Made by a program: the position numbers and the translations under genes. Under the pieces are notes generated by a model. The model saw only the letters and a list, made by a program, of their open reading frames with translations. It searched no databases and was not told the origin of the DNA. Shown here piece after piece: positions 25,401 through 37,706 of a stretch of DNA of 64,000 bases (within the stretch, counting starts at the first letter, position 1; each line of letters begins with the position of its first letter). Source of the DNA: Rotaria macrura (lineage: Eukaryota > Rotifera > Eurotatoria > Philodinida > Philodinidae); assembly GCA_900239685.1 (NCBI GenBank), contig OENT01000680.1:22041-86040 (forward strand), in the 5' to 3' direction.

Positions 25401-27599
25401 ATCTTACAACAGACTTAATCATATCTTAACACGAGAAGATATTAACTAAAATTGCAAACCGATGATAACTTTTCAGCATCCCATATACGAACAGAAGACA
25501 AACAATATTTGCTTTTGTTATTATTGAGTAATGTTAATACATGCAATAAGATTTGTTTATTTTTGAAAGAGTCGTCTTTTATTTTCTCTGCTATTAGTAT
25601 ACACTGATAGTGGCACATCCTGACAAAACTTTGAACAAGACGACAAGTCAACATCTATCCGATGATTAGACAAATCAAAGTTCAATGAGTTTTGTGTATT
25701 ATATTCTCATGAATAGTCTCCTAGAAAGCTTAGACATTATCCGAGAGGTGCGTACGAATTTGATTAATGTATAACGGAAGAGAAACAGGAAACCAGAGCT
25801 TACAGATAATGACACGGCATGTTGATTTGCTTTCATTTGAGTAAACATCGAGAATGATTTCTGTTTTTTGCTTGATAATTAATAGATATGAGTTGAGAAA
25901 AAAAAATGGAGGAAGGTCGTGACTTTTCATCAATGCCAAATGAAGGCTACTCAAGTTTATGGTGACTTGAAGCCATTGACAACAAAAATGCTGGAGCAAC
26001 CGAACAAGGCAGAAACAATAAAATTCTCTTCGATTTTTATTATTTCTTTTCGTGTGTTAATATCAGCATAGTTTCTTTGATGTTCACAGTATGATAGATG
26101 CATTTCCTTTCTTTTAAGTTATTCATTCAGCCTTTGGCACTTCATAATTTTGTGCATGATGCTCATTCCCGTATTTTTTTCTCTCGCTTTCTACATTTTC
26201 AATCATAGAATGACCTATGTAAGGAAAAGAGTATTTTCGGAACTAGTTTTCTTTTCTTTCTTCTTTCTGAGTGTCTAATTAGTTACATAGTTCTTTAGAA
26301 AAACTGACATCTTAATGTGTAAGAAACACAAAAAAAAACTTGTATGAGTTGTGTTCTCTGAATCACTATTAAGAATCATGCTCATACATAAATGCTTTTA
26401 TAATGAGCACGAAAGAGAAAAAAATTTATACGTTGGAAATAAACGGTAGCTCTCGGTACTATTCGTATGAAGGTTCTACTTTTTTTTTTCTTCTTCTATG
26501 AAATCAACATTAGATAAAACATAACTATTTCTTGCTAAGGAAATGTTGGTCATTTTGCGTGTGTTCTTTCTTTAGTTTCTTTTTTTTTTTGTTAAATTGA
26601 CATGTTTTATTTCGAACAACTGACATATAAAAGTATTATTATTTGAATATTCTGATCGAAGGTCTTGCCTCCATTTGCTAACGAGTCAATAAGAAAAGAG
26701 AAAAAAGGAAGAAAATAGAGCTGATGACAAAAGCTAATGTGGAAAAAATATAAAGACAAGAATTTGCTTTCCGATTAGCATATAAACTATTCATGAGTTA
26801 TTTCTATTCGTCAATGAAGAAAATGGAAAAAAAACCTGAACTATTGTTATTGTTTTTCATTGATCAGCTTCTTAAGTGTTAGACAGATGAATAAGCAGGC
26901 TAATCAATGAAGAGTATTCAATAAAATGATAAAAATGCGCACAGAGATGAGTAAATAAGATCGATTCTTGTCTCGCTTCTATTAATAATGCCCTTTATTT
27001 ACGCTCGTTCTGCTGTACCGTCTCTAGTTGATCATGTGCCTATTTTTCATGCACGACGGTTCATTCTATGAAATCGTTTACGCTTATGGTTATCTTCTAT
27101 ACGTCTGCTAATGATTGAACAACAACTAACAGAACACTATAATATTTAGACACAGATGACGATGATCTATGAGGTAAAACATTAGAACAACTGTTCTTCT
27201 AGAGATTGCTTATAATGATGTGTAGATCTTTTCTTTTGCTTTTTATCAATCGATGAAAATTAATTCCGATGGTGTTATTTTTCTGAAATGTCTTTAATGT
27301 TCTTATCTGTTGTTGTTTTTTTGCGCACATCCTATCTTGGTAAAGTCTGTAGAAAGTCGATTCTATCCGTTTTGTATGCCAAAGCATCTCGCATTTAGTA
27401 ACTATGGCGGAGATGTCAAAATGTTATAAGAATATACAGCTGATCATCGAACATAATATATATGTATATATTTTGTGTAGTGTGCGTTTTTATGTGTGCT
27501 CGTCTCGCATACGTTTTTCTCTTTTTTTTACTGTTCTTTCTATTCTTTTCTGTTCTCTTGTTTCTTGCGCGCGAGCGCTCTCTCTCTCTCTCTCCATTT
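22473..27599. other. Long intergenic stretch, no coding gene seen
   Basis: About 5 kb of very AT-rich DNA upstream of beta-adaptin. The frames here are under 95 codons, rich in I/F/N/K and without family features. A short (AT)n tract lies near 24370-24382. The pyrimidine-rich part after 27.4 kb may be promoter for the membrane-protein gene further right. Confidence 0.5.
27579..27594 (+). repeat. (CT)n microsatellite
   Basis: Eight CT dinucleotides directly follow a GC-rich GCGCGCGAGCG stretch, which is unusual for this AT-rich window. Such CT tracts often sit in promoters or 5' UTRs. Confidence 0.8.
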
Positions 27600-27850
27600 G
27601 CATTTTGCCTTTATTTTTTTTCACACTATTAGATGGCAAGCCCGTAAAGCGAAGAAACCGGCCGAGTATTCCGCTACTATTCTCGAGCATTACACTCACG
27701 TACATAAATACGCGACGTAAATTTTTCGGCATCACTTCTCGTTCTCAAATCGAATCGATTTTCATGTGATAGGCGTTGTGCGCACTTTTTTTTTGTGAAA
27801 CCAATATTTGAAAGAAAAAAAAAAGACGAAGACTGAAGACTGAAGACGAG
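27600..27850 (+). other. Putative non-coding 5' exon of the WAP/antistasin gene
   Basis: The sequence ends in tandem GAAGACT/GAAGACGAG followed by a strong GTAAGG donor at 27851. A good acceptor at 29808-29809 lies 9 nt before the ATG of the membrane-protein gene. Splicing would remove about 1.96 kb. The left border is unknown; transcript evidence is lacking. Confidence 0.35.
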
Positions 27851-28967
27851 GTAAGGTTTATCTCTCCCTCTCTTTCGACGCCTATAATATGCATAAAGAC
27901 ACATATGTATAAATTCGAAACACATATATGAATTGATAGATACTGAGTGAAGATGTGTGAGAATATTATGTAAGATATTGAGCAAGAGAAATTATGGTGA
28001 CAATATAGACCGTTGGTCACATATAAATGTACGTACGAAGTAAATCCGATAATAAAACTATTTGCATATATTTCAGCAAGTTATAGGGAGAACGCATACA
28101 AGTTGAGTACCATCATAAAAATAAGAGACCTTAGTAATATCAAATGTAGAGAAAAATTTAAATAAATGCTTATTTTCTGTCCAATTGGCCTGTCGATCAA
28201 CATCATCGAAGAGAATCAAAAGATTGGGAAGAGTAGCAATTGATCTACTTGCGAGACGATGACGTAATGTTAGTAACGAACTAACTAACTAGTACCAGGT
28301 GCATTCGTTTTCATTTATCACACATCTAGTTTCAAAGGCAAAGCAATAGTGCGTTAGAGATTAAGACAAGGCATTGAAGTTCATATACAATCATTCTATC
28401 TATTTTTTCATTCACACCATCACCCTCGCGAGAAAGGTCAAAAAAATTATCTCGTTTGACGTTAGTAAACGACCTAAATCTCTTATGCTCAGATAGCCTT
28501 GGTGTGTTCTGTATGATAAAATATAATATTCTTACATATACTTAGTATCAAAGCAATGAAGTATAAATAGTTATGTCTTCAAAGATAGAAAAGAATGTTA
28601 CTATATTAGATCCTATCATGGAAAATGTTCGTCCCGCTTTTTCTCTTTTTTGTTGAAAAGTAATTAATCATAACGATGCGTGAAAATAAAATTCTCATTT
28701 AACGGTTTTACTTCCTTGCAACAATGTTTCACAATCTATACAATCATCATTATCCAATAGACTGTTGTGTATTGTTATTTTAACAACCCTAGTGTTCACT
28801 AAAATATATAACATAGATTAGTTGAGTTTATATATACATGCTCTATATACAAAAGACTAACGATCTGTAGAAGTGAAGTGGTACTTGTCATGCATATGTA
28901 TGTTTTTCTTTCTTGCATAAAATGAAACAATGATATAGCATAATATCGATACCCAAGTGAATCAATC

Positions 28968-28996
28968 ATGTATATATGTATATATATATATATATG
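28968..28996. repeat. (TA)n microsatellite
   Basis: A TATATG/TATATA dinucleotide run of about 29 bp, within the proposed first intron of the WAP/antistasin gene. Confidence 0.7.
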
Positions 28997-29818
28997 TAGG
29001 GTGTGTCGTTGCTGATGTCATCAATTTGATTCTCCCAACTGTATCGATGTATTATGCAAATATGTGCGTGTACACATAACGTTAGTTTGGTAGTAGACAT
29101 GTCTGCTAATCATCGATGCATAATTTCTCGTTCATGGCTATGTCTATTTCTTTACTTTCTTTTTTTCTTCTTCTCAATGTCATCTCACACGCAAAAACCC
29201 TGTACCGAATCTAATGGTGATCTATACATACCATGCACGAAAGCAGTTCGTTTCTCTCTCACAACTACACACTCTTCATACATTTTTAGTATAAATGTGT
29301 TGTATGCAAAATGGTGACTTGCTCTCTATGTAATAATCATCGTTATCATTGACAAGGAAAAGCATTTACTGGACCATGTAAAATATGAGATTCGTTCCCA
29401 TTATTCAAGCTCTTTTTTCTTCTCATACTTCCTTTTGGCTTTAGACACTTTTGATTCATCTCTATCACCCGTATAGCCTGCATTTAACGAACGCAGACAC
29501 GCATAAAGTATCTAATCGATATATATATATCGATATTTATATTTATATATACTTCGAAAGTGTATGTATGCATGCAGAAATTCAGCGATAGATTGTATTG
29601 TATTAACAAGCTACTTGAAAAGTGTAAGGAGAGAGACGAAGACGACTACAGAGAAGAAGAAGAAGAAGAAGAAGGGAAAAAAAAGAGACGAACACATACG
29701 GTTTTTTTTCGATCGCATATCAAACTGAACAGTGATGCATATAGTTGAGGGTCACAGGATGAAAGGGAATACTATTGTGTATTGTACGGATTTGTGATTA
29801 TAGTTTTAGTTGAAAAAA

Positions 29819-32800
29819 ATGAATACAATGAAAATCGTGGTTAAAACTTCCTTGGGTTTACTTGTTTTACTTGTTTTGGTTTATGCAGATGTTGGAAAGT
29901 CAAATATTAATTGTACTGAGCAATGTCAGGTAGATATAGATGAACTGTAAATAAAGACAAGATATATTTTTAGCATTTTTCTTGTATGATTTCATAGGCT
30001 CTTAAATGTAATCCACTGACAGAAATCTGTCATATAGATCCACAATGTGACGATAGTAATCAAGTCGATGTATCAAAATTTGTTTATTGTGTTTTAAAAG
30101 GGGATTCAAATCAAAATCTCGTTTCTAAAACTTTACTTGCTTCATCAATCTCACAAAATCAACAACCTTTAGCACCTCGTTTATTAGCAAAATCAGGTGA
30201 CACAAGATTACTAGCCGATAATCGTGGTGATTCATTGTCATCGTCGACTGTATCGAGAGCAACGAAATTACTTTCAAGTAATATTAATAAGACATCTGAT
30301 GATTTATCTTATGATGATTATTATGAATATGATGAAGATGAAACATCTGATAAAAATGAATTCGGTGAAGAGGACGAATATCTTGATGATTATGCTGAAC
30401 CGTTGGATACTGTTGTTCAAGGTATTGAACCTATACGTAAATTGGGTATTTGTCCTAAAGTTGTTGAAGCTGTTGGAAATTGTGATCCGTCAACTATTAT
30501 CCAATCAGATTGTCGTTTTGATACTGATTGTCCGGGTGATTATAAATGCTGCGAAGCAGCATGTGGAAAACTTACTTGTCATGCGCCTATTATAAGTAAG
30601 AATGTGATTTCTATGAATGATGTTTTTCTATTCATCGTTTCCTTTTGCAATATTAACTATACAAAGAGAAATGTAAGAAAAAAAAATTCAATCAATAATG
30701 TAGAACTCAACTAGAGATATCTATTGTTTACTGACAATATATATGCATGTATACGTATATATGAGAGTTATGTTTTTAGACAGAATTGAACGTTGTCTAC
30801 TACTTGTTATCATCTGATTCAGTGGTTAGACACCGTAGCGACGAAATTCAATTCTGTTTCATTTAATTTAAAACATACTCCATTCATTTGTTTTTCTATT
30901 CCAATCCATCACAAGTTCGATCAGTTCTATAGCCTTGAATGGTTAGTTGATTGAATCACAACATAACATTACTTACTTTCATTCATTCTTTCTTTCTTTT
31001 ATCTAACAGAAAATCAAAATTTACATTCTATTAATCAATATTTGATTAAGCAATCGAGCGAGATGAAAATGTAACAGTCATCATGGAGTGACGTTTTTTT
31101 TATTAACATCAGCTTTTTCCCATAGTATCGGAAAAAGTGCATGCGACTTTGAAAATGAAGGAAATAAGAAGAAAAATCATCTTGTTTCTTTTGTCTTTTG
31201 ATAGGGATAAACGCTGAAATAATTAATTCGTTTAAGTATCCTTGAATTATTTTTATTTTTGTTTTGAGATGTTTTCATTCTTATTTACAAATAAATTTTC
31301 GAAGTAATAACCTTGACAATAAATTATCCGATTATTTAATTGCCTAAACCATATCTCCATATTAGGCTTGTGATTAATTGAGAAAAATTCGATATATGTG
31401 ATTGACAAAGTTAATGTAACAATTATTAAAAGAAAGAGAACTAATAATCATTAATGATTCATAGAGGTGTTTTCTATTTTAAGCAAGTATATCAGTTTGT
31501 CCATCGTCCTTCACATGTGCACTAAATTGTCATCTTGGCTATCGAACTGATTCTAATGGATGTCTTTTGTGCGAGTGTCAATCATGTCCTTCGATGGATC
31601 AATGCAATAAAAATTGCCCATCGGGATATTTAAAAGATTTATTTGGTTGTGATATATGTGAATGTAGTGATCAGTGTCCACCGTTTTCATGTGGTATTCT
31701 TTGTCCAGCTGATATTGGTTTTGAAAAATCTCCTGATGGTTGTCCACTATGTCAATGTGCAACAGTAAAATCTAAACCAACAGAATATACAACTTCCTGT
31801 CAAGTAACACATTTGAAAACAATCACAATTACTTACTTCTTTTTTTTCGATCAATTTTTTTCAATTAGAGTGATGTACATTGTCCTCCAGGCTTCCGGTG
31901 TCTTAACGATGCACGTAATGTGCCCATGTGTCAAGCAGGTATACTACTATATTTAATTTCTTTGAATATTCTATATTAACTACGTTCATGAATAAGTTAT
32001 CAGTCTTGGCGTATGTTTATATAATGCATTAGTACCTTTTCTCGTTTTTTTTTCTCTTTTACATCATCACTTTAAACTCACCAAAGAAAAAATATACTAT
32101 CAAAGAGAAAAATCATTCACGATGAATTATAGAAAGCAAAGTCATCAATCAATCAGCTCAGTGATAAAAAATACAAATAGTATTATTGTTTTGTCGGTTA
32201 TTTATCGAGCAATATGATAATATGCCATCGTGCTAATGCGAAACGATTTTTACATGATGTATATCCAAAACAGAAAATAACATTGACGAACGTACACTTT
32301 ATTACTTGAATAATTTCTTTGTGAGTAATTGTCATATAGGACGAGCAAACTAGACATTTTTCTTCCTATAAAAATAATCCTGTTTCGATAAAGGAGAAAA
32401 AAAAGCGAATGAGCGAAGTATTATTTCTTGATACAATGATATAGAAGGCAGAGAGTGTATGTGTGGTATATTTATGTGAAGGAGCAAAAAAATAGAAAAA
32501 AAAGGAAGGCGAACCAACGCAAAATCGTCCCTTGTATTTTTTTTGCTCCGCATTTCTTCGATTACTTGGCGAGGGTTGACACATACGATTGAATAGTCAC
32601 TTTTTCTATATCGTTAACAACAACAACAACAACAGCAACTAGTTTTTTTGCGTTTTCTTGTTATTTCACCGCAAGGAGACATTACTAGCTTTTTATTGAT
32701 CCTTGCAAATAACGTTGAATTTCTTCAATGTTTCAATTCTTAAGTCTTGTTATGACGAGCTTCGTGCTCTGTCACAATGTTCGTCATGTTTCGACATTTC

Positions 32801-34734
32801 TTAAGACAGCAATAGGTTTGAAACTTTGAATACTATGTTCTGATCGGATAGTATTTACAATAATGTTTGTTTGTTTTCTAGTTTCCGAACCTATTAGACC
32901 ACCATTACCAACTGAAACCTGTAAAACCGATTTAGCCTCAAGATGCAATGGTACATGTCCCAATGGAAACTATTTACTTGATGAACAAGGATGTCCAACA
33001 TGTGCATGTACATCTGAAACATCTATTCAACGTGTTGGTCGACCACCGACCGAATGTCCATCAGTTAAATGTCGAGGGGATTGTGGAAATCTTGGTTATG
33101 CATTCAATGAAAATGGATGTCGAACATGTAATTGTGCAACAAAAACGAAGGACGATATTGTACCGAAACCACGTGTTGAATGCTCACGTTCAATGTGTCG
33201 TATGTTCTGTGAAAATGGTTTTCGTCGTGATGAAAATGGGTGCGAAATTTGTCAATGTAACGATTCTCCACAAGCATGTCCCATCGTCAGCTGTGAAAAT
33301 ACATGTGCAAATGGTTATCGAAAGGATTATAGTGGTAGGATAATTAAAAACTTGTGTTTTTTTCTTTACATTTAATTTCTCATCTTAATTTTTATTCAAG
33401 GCTGCCAAACATGTCAATGTGAATGTCCTTCAGTTAGTTGCACAAAGAATTGTACAAGCGGTTTTCAAAAAGACGACAATGGTTGTTTCATGTGTTCATG
33501 TGAAAATGATGAAACAAAACAAATAATTGATGATGGCTGTTCACCGATGAAATGTGATTTAGATTGTAAATACGGTTTCGAACGTGATATAACTGGGTGT
33601 CAATTATGTTCATGTAATCGTTGCCCATTACATACATGTCGAATGTTCTGTATGTATGGTTTTAAAAAGAATATTGATGGATGTGATGTATGTGAATGTG
33701 ATTGGACACCAGTTTCAGAAAATATTCAATGCAGTATGGTAAAGAACAAAAGAAAAATATGAAATTAATAGGACAACCTTAAACATTTGTATTTTATCAT
33801 AGAGAATTCCATGTACGGGCAATCGTGTATGTAATTTGAATTTGAAATTATGCGAATTAGTGAGTGCAGACAGAATAAATTGGTTCGTTTATGATTTTGA
33901 TGTTGAAACTGGATTTTTCAATGATCCTACATTCGTTCATGCATTTAAAAGGTAAATTAGATAAAAATATTAACACGGGTGTAAACTATTCATTCATAAC
34001 GTTTTCTTTTTCTATTTAGCGGTTTAGTTAATAATATTGCTGCTAAATATAATTTGGAACCAACACAAATAACTGTATCATCAGTAGAACACGATGGCAT
34101 GACATCATTTCAAATAATGCCCTTTTATGTTGAAGATATAGATGATTTTACAAAGAAAATGAATCAAATCGATCTTGACGTATGTTTCAATTAAATAAAT
34201 ACATAAATCTTTGTTATTCTTTTGAGATGTTTTCTTTTGTAGTTGAATTCACATGAATTTCGTCAAGTTTTACCAGCTGTGGCTCGTGCTGTCGAAAAAG
34301 ATACTGATAAGGGCAATGATTCTAGATGGAATCGTTACGCAAGACGTAATCCACGTTTCATACTCGGTGTAGCAGCTGTTTTATTTGGCATTATTGCATT
34401 CATACTTGCTGGAGTATTTATTTGCGTAAGCTTAAACAGATTTTTTTCTAGACTTAAATCTCATTTTCTGTATTTTTCAATGAAAATTTAAGATATTCCG
34501 TAAACGTGTTAAATATCCCGGACGCTCAGAGGTAAGCAGTTTGTTTTTGTTTTTTTCCAAGAAGATAATTATTTATGCTCGTAGTCGAAAACACCTATAT
34601 ATGATACATCGTATCATCCAGCACCAACAGAAGATGATCTTTATCATGCAGTGCATGCACCAGATGGTACAGCGTATGTTGTCGTCGAAAGTGAAGACAT
34701 TCAAGCATCCAACGATAAGCGAGCACTTGTTTAA
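29819..34734 (+). CDS. Single-pass membrane protein with WAP and multiple antistasin-like domains
   Basis: Eleven in-phase exons: 29819-29929, 29998-30595, 31496-31803, 31869-31938, 32882-33334, 33401-33738, 33803-33951, 34020-34179, 34243-34425, 34493-34531 and 34585-34734. They give 852 aa. Order: signal peptide (LGLLVLLVLVYA), an acidic low-complexity region (DDYYEYDEDE), and one WAP four-disulphide core (CRFDTDCPGDYKCC). Then come about ten cysteine-rich repeats of antistasin type (C.NGCxxCxC) in two blocks. A non-cysteine juxtamembrane domain follows (WFVYDFDVETG.., possibly SEA-like). It ends in a transmembrane helix (ILGVAAVLFGIIAFILAGVFIC), a basic stop-transfer (FRKRVKYPGR) and a 50-residue tail with YDTSYHPAP. 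Antistasin and WAP modules are known protease inhibitors; CRIM1 shares antistasin repeats in a membrane protein but lacks this layout. Inhibitor, adhesion or receptor roles are all possible. Confidence 0.85.
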
Positions 34735-36638
34735 ATACAACAAAAAAAGAAAGAAAGAAAGACATCGGATCTATTTTTTTGTTTCAGTTTAATATATATT
34801 GAATCTTATTTTCTTTTCTTTTTTTTTCTTTCTTCATTCACCGTCATACTTACTATTCTCTCTTTTTCTAATTTTTCTTATTACGGTGACATTGTCATTC
34901 AGTTCGTCGTCTGTATGTCGTTGACTAATTCAAAATTATTTCTATTTGTTTTGTACTGTACAGAGGTTCATTTCTTTTTCTTTTGTCTTATCATGTTGTC
35001 GTAACTGAAAGATATATGTGTTTATGTTCTTTTCATTTTTTTTCCTATGTCAAAATTTGCCACCTAGTAGAAAAAAAATAGACAGTATTTATGTTTTGTT
35101 GTTGTCATGTTGGCGTATATATGTGGATGATTATGACCATGAGTACTTACTATTCTTAGAATATGTTCATCTCAGAGAAGATTATTCTGCTGATTTGATT
35201 TACGAAGGCTTTAATGTTTGAAAATTCAAAGAAAAACATCAACATTTTTAATAAAATGAGCGAACGCATCGTGACAAAGCGCCTTACTGAGGATTAAGAA
35301 ATTGTTGTAGGACTTCTTGAAGTTGACAAGAAAATCATGATATTTTGTGACAACTTCAATTGTTACATTGATTAGAAGAGCTCTCATAGAATAATAATTT
35401 CTTGTATTTGATGAACAGAAAACTACATGAAGAATGAAAGCAAGAACTTATATGTTGTATCATAACACGAACGATTTTTTAGGGCTACTAGACGATATAT
35501 ACATATCAGTAAAACATGTTTTGCAAACTGAACTTTATGTTTATGACATTATCATGATAGCAGTCTCGGCGAAAGAAAAAAACAACGTGCCTAAATAATA
35601 TGTGTATAATGCAACACATGCATTATTAGAACAAACTAAGACAACTGAAAAACAATAGACAATTGAGGAAAATTCCAATTACTGCATTCTTGTTATTCTA
35701 ATGTTGGAGAATATTTGACTAAGTATCACATTTGATATCTTAATTCATACTAGTAGAGACATACTAATGCAAGTTCTAATTGTTAATGTTTTCTTTTATC
35801 GTACTATATAAGCGTAGAATGCCTATTTAGTTATCTTCATTATGCGGAATATTTAGGAAACGAGCAGAAATCGTACGATTCATCAATCTTGAAATTATCC
35901 TAATCAAACTAAGTCACAATATTGAGGTTTTGTCTGATTACAATAATGCAAAGAAAGAACAACACGCATCAGCAATGAATATTCATCATGTTTAAAGATA
36001 TTCTAAAATAGTCGCCGACGAGAATCCATATGAAGTGCTCAGCGTATGCCGCTAAAAGCATCGTAATGTTGTTTACATGTATGAGATTAAAAAATAAAAA
36101 AAATATTCATCGTATGCACTTATCGATTTAATTGATGTTAATCATTATATTTTTGAAAATGTCATAATAATTTATTTTGACATTGAGTTATGGTTTCTTT
36201 TTTTCATCGTGAATCTCCATCAATAGTACATTTCATATGTTTTTTTACAAAAGCCAAATTGAATGGAAAAAGAAAAATATCTGAATCGTACATTATAGTT
36301 CTAATTAAGTATTAATTCTAATTTCAGAGTGGTTTTAGATGAAATTCTATTGTGACTTTTTGTTCTTAAGACAAGAAAAATGACAAGCAATCTAATCGTA
36401 TACTTCATAATCGTGGGAAAGCGTGTACAAGCAATAATGTTGCCTGAATTTGATCCATTCGAAATTTTCTAATAAAAAAAAAGAAAAACATAAAGAAATA
36501 TGATTTCGATTGAAGTACTAAATCAATTGTACTATGAAAATAGGAACTGATATATAGAAAATCTCAAGGTTTTGTTTTTGTTTGATCTTTTCTTATCTTT
36601 CGATCATTCGTGTTGTTCTTCGTTTTACAATCACATTC
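34735..36638. other. Intergenic, no gene seen
   Basis: 1.9 kb between two plus-strand genes. The first part is T-rich and is probably the 3' UTR of the membrane-protein gene. No RNA gene or repeat family recognised. Confidence 0.55.
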
Positions 36639-37706
36639 ATGATGGCTGAAGGGGGCGTGATTTGTGCTGGATCTATTGTTACAGATTATGTTGTTGTGGT
36701 TGATAGATGGCCATCGGAAAGCTCGCTATCAAATATATATCATGAAACAAAAGCGGGCGGTGGTGGTCCATTCAATGTCATCAAAGATTTACGCTCATTG
36801 GATAAAAATTTACCATTATCAATTGTTGGTTTATTGGGTAATGATGATAATGGTCGATGGCTCATAAATGATTGTAAAACATCAAATATTGATGTTAATC
36901 AATTACACATAACTGATGATGATACACCAACATCATACACATATGTAATCAGTGTTGAATCAACTGGTCGACGTACATTTTTCAATCAACGTGGCACTAA
37001 TTCATTATTAAGTGACAATCATTTTGACTTTGATTATTTAGTAGATAAAAAATGTTCTACATTATTTTATCTTGGTTATTTAACATTACTTGATGGACTA
37101 GATAGAATTGTTAATAATGAAACAATAGCAGCACGAGTACTTAAAAGAGCTAAAGAATCTGGCTTAGAAACAATTACTGACTTTGTCAGCGTACATAATT
37201 CATTGTATTCTGAAATAGCTCAACTAACATTACCATATGTTGATCATTTAATTATAAATGAAATTGAACTTGGTCTCATTCTTAATCAATCATTTCAACA
37301 AGGAACAATTTCAGAAATTGAACAAGCTGCAAGATTATTAATGGAAACCTATGGTGTGCAACGTACAGTAACTATTCATTTTGATCGTGGTTCTGTTTGT
37401 ATCAGTCGAGAGAATCACTCAACTATAGAGTCTTTTTTTCAAGGATCTTTTTTTCTACCAAAAGGATATATTAAAAGTGCAGTTGGTGCGGGTGATGCAT
37501 TTGCTGCTGGTGTTATCTATGGCATTTATAAAAGGTGGTCTATTCAAGAACGATTACGTTGTGGTATTTGCGTTGCTACAATGTGTTTACGAGATTTAAC
37601 ACCATATGGCGGTGTAGGCGCTTTACAAGAATGTTTACAATTGACAGAAACATTTCGTTTTCGAACATTAGAACCTAACACATATGTGAACGATACAGAG
37701 AATTGA
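36639..37706 (+). CDS. PfkB-family (ribokinase-like) carbohydrate kinase, intronless
   Basis: ATP-dependent phosphorylation of a sugar or nucleoside, substrate unknown. A single uninterrupted frame of 355 aa. The N-terminal substrate side has GSIVTDYVVVVDRWP and the GGGGPFNV glycine motif. Mid-protein segments are STGRRTFFNQRG and YVDHLIINEIELG. The C-terminal PfkB signature SAVGAGDAFAAGVIYG supplies the anion hole and the catalytic Asp of GAGDAF. The start is the tandem ATG at 36639/36642; an in-frame ATG at 36582 would add a hydrophobic 19-residue extension outside the family core. Every well-identified animal gene nearby has introns, this one has none. The motif wording (GGGGPFNV, STGRRTFF.QRG) recalls bacterial carbohydrate-kinase proteins rather than animal ketohexokinase, ribokinase or adenosine kinase. 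Horizontal origin is inferred. Confidence 0.88.
   Translation: MMAEGGVICAGSIVTDYVVVVDRWPSESSLSNIYHETKAGGGGPFNVIKDLRSLDKNLPLSIVGLLGNDDNGRWLINDCKTSNIDVNQLHITDDDTPTSYTYVISVESTGRRTFFNQRGTNSLLSDNHFDFDYLVDKKCSTLFYLGYLTLLDGLDRIVNNETIAARVLKRAKESGLETITDFVSVHNSLYSEIAQLTLPYVDHLIINEIELGLILNQSFQQGTISEIEQAARLLMETYGVQRTVTIHFDRGSVCISRENHSTIESFFQGSFFLPKGYIKSAVGAGDAFAAGVIYGIYKRWSIQERLRCGICVATMCLRDLTPYGGVGALQECLQLTETFRFRTLEPNTYVNDTEN

Noticed and set aside
27404-27769. A 121-codon plus-strand ORF across the CT microsatellite
   Set aside because: Composition is set by the low-complexity tract (repeated LSLS, FF); overlapping frames on both strands are equally open.
29560-29748. Acidic ORF with a poly-Glu run
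   Set aside because: The run is a (GAA)n microsatellite upstream of the membrane-protein gene, with no splice or domain support.
30800-30870. Stretch resembling a tRNA D-arm (TCAGTGGTTAGACACCG)
   Set aside because: No matching acceptor stem or T-loop (GTTCGAATC) at the right spacing; it falls in an intron.
32350-32584. Two overlapping minus-strand ORFs of about 70 codons
   Set aside because: They lie in intron 4 of the antistasin-domain gene and are T/F-rich shadows.
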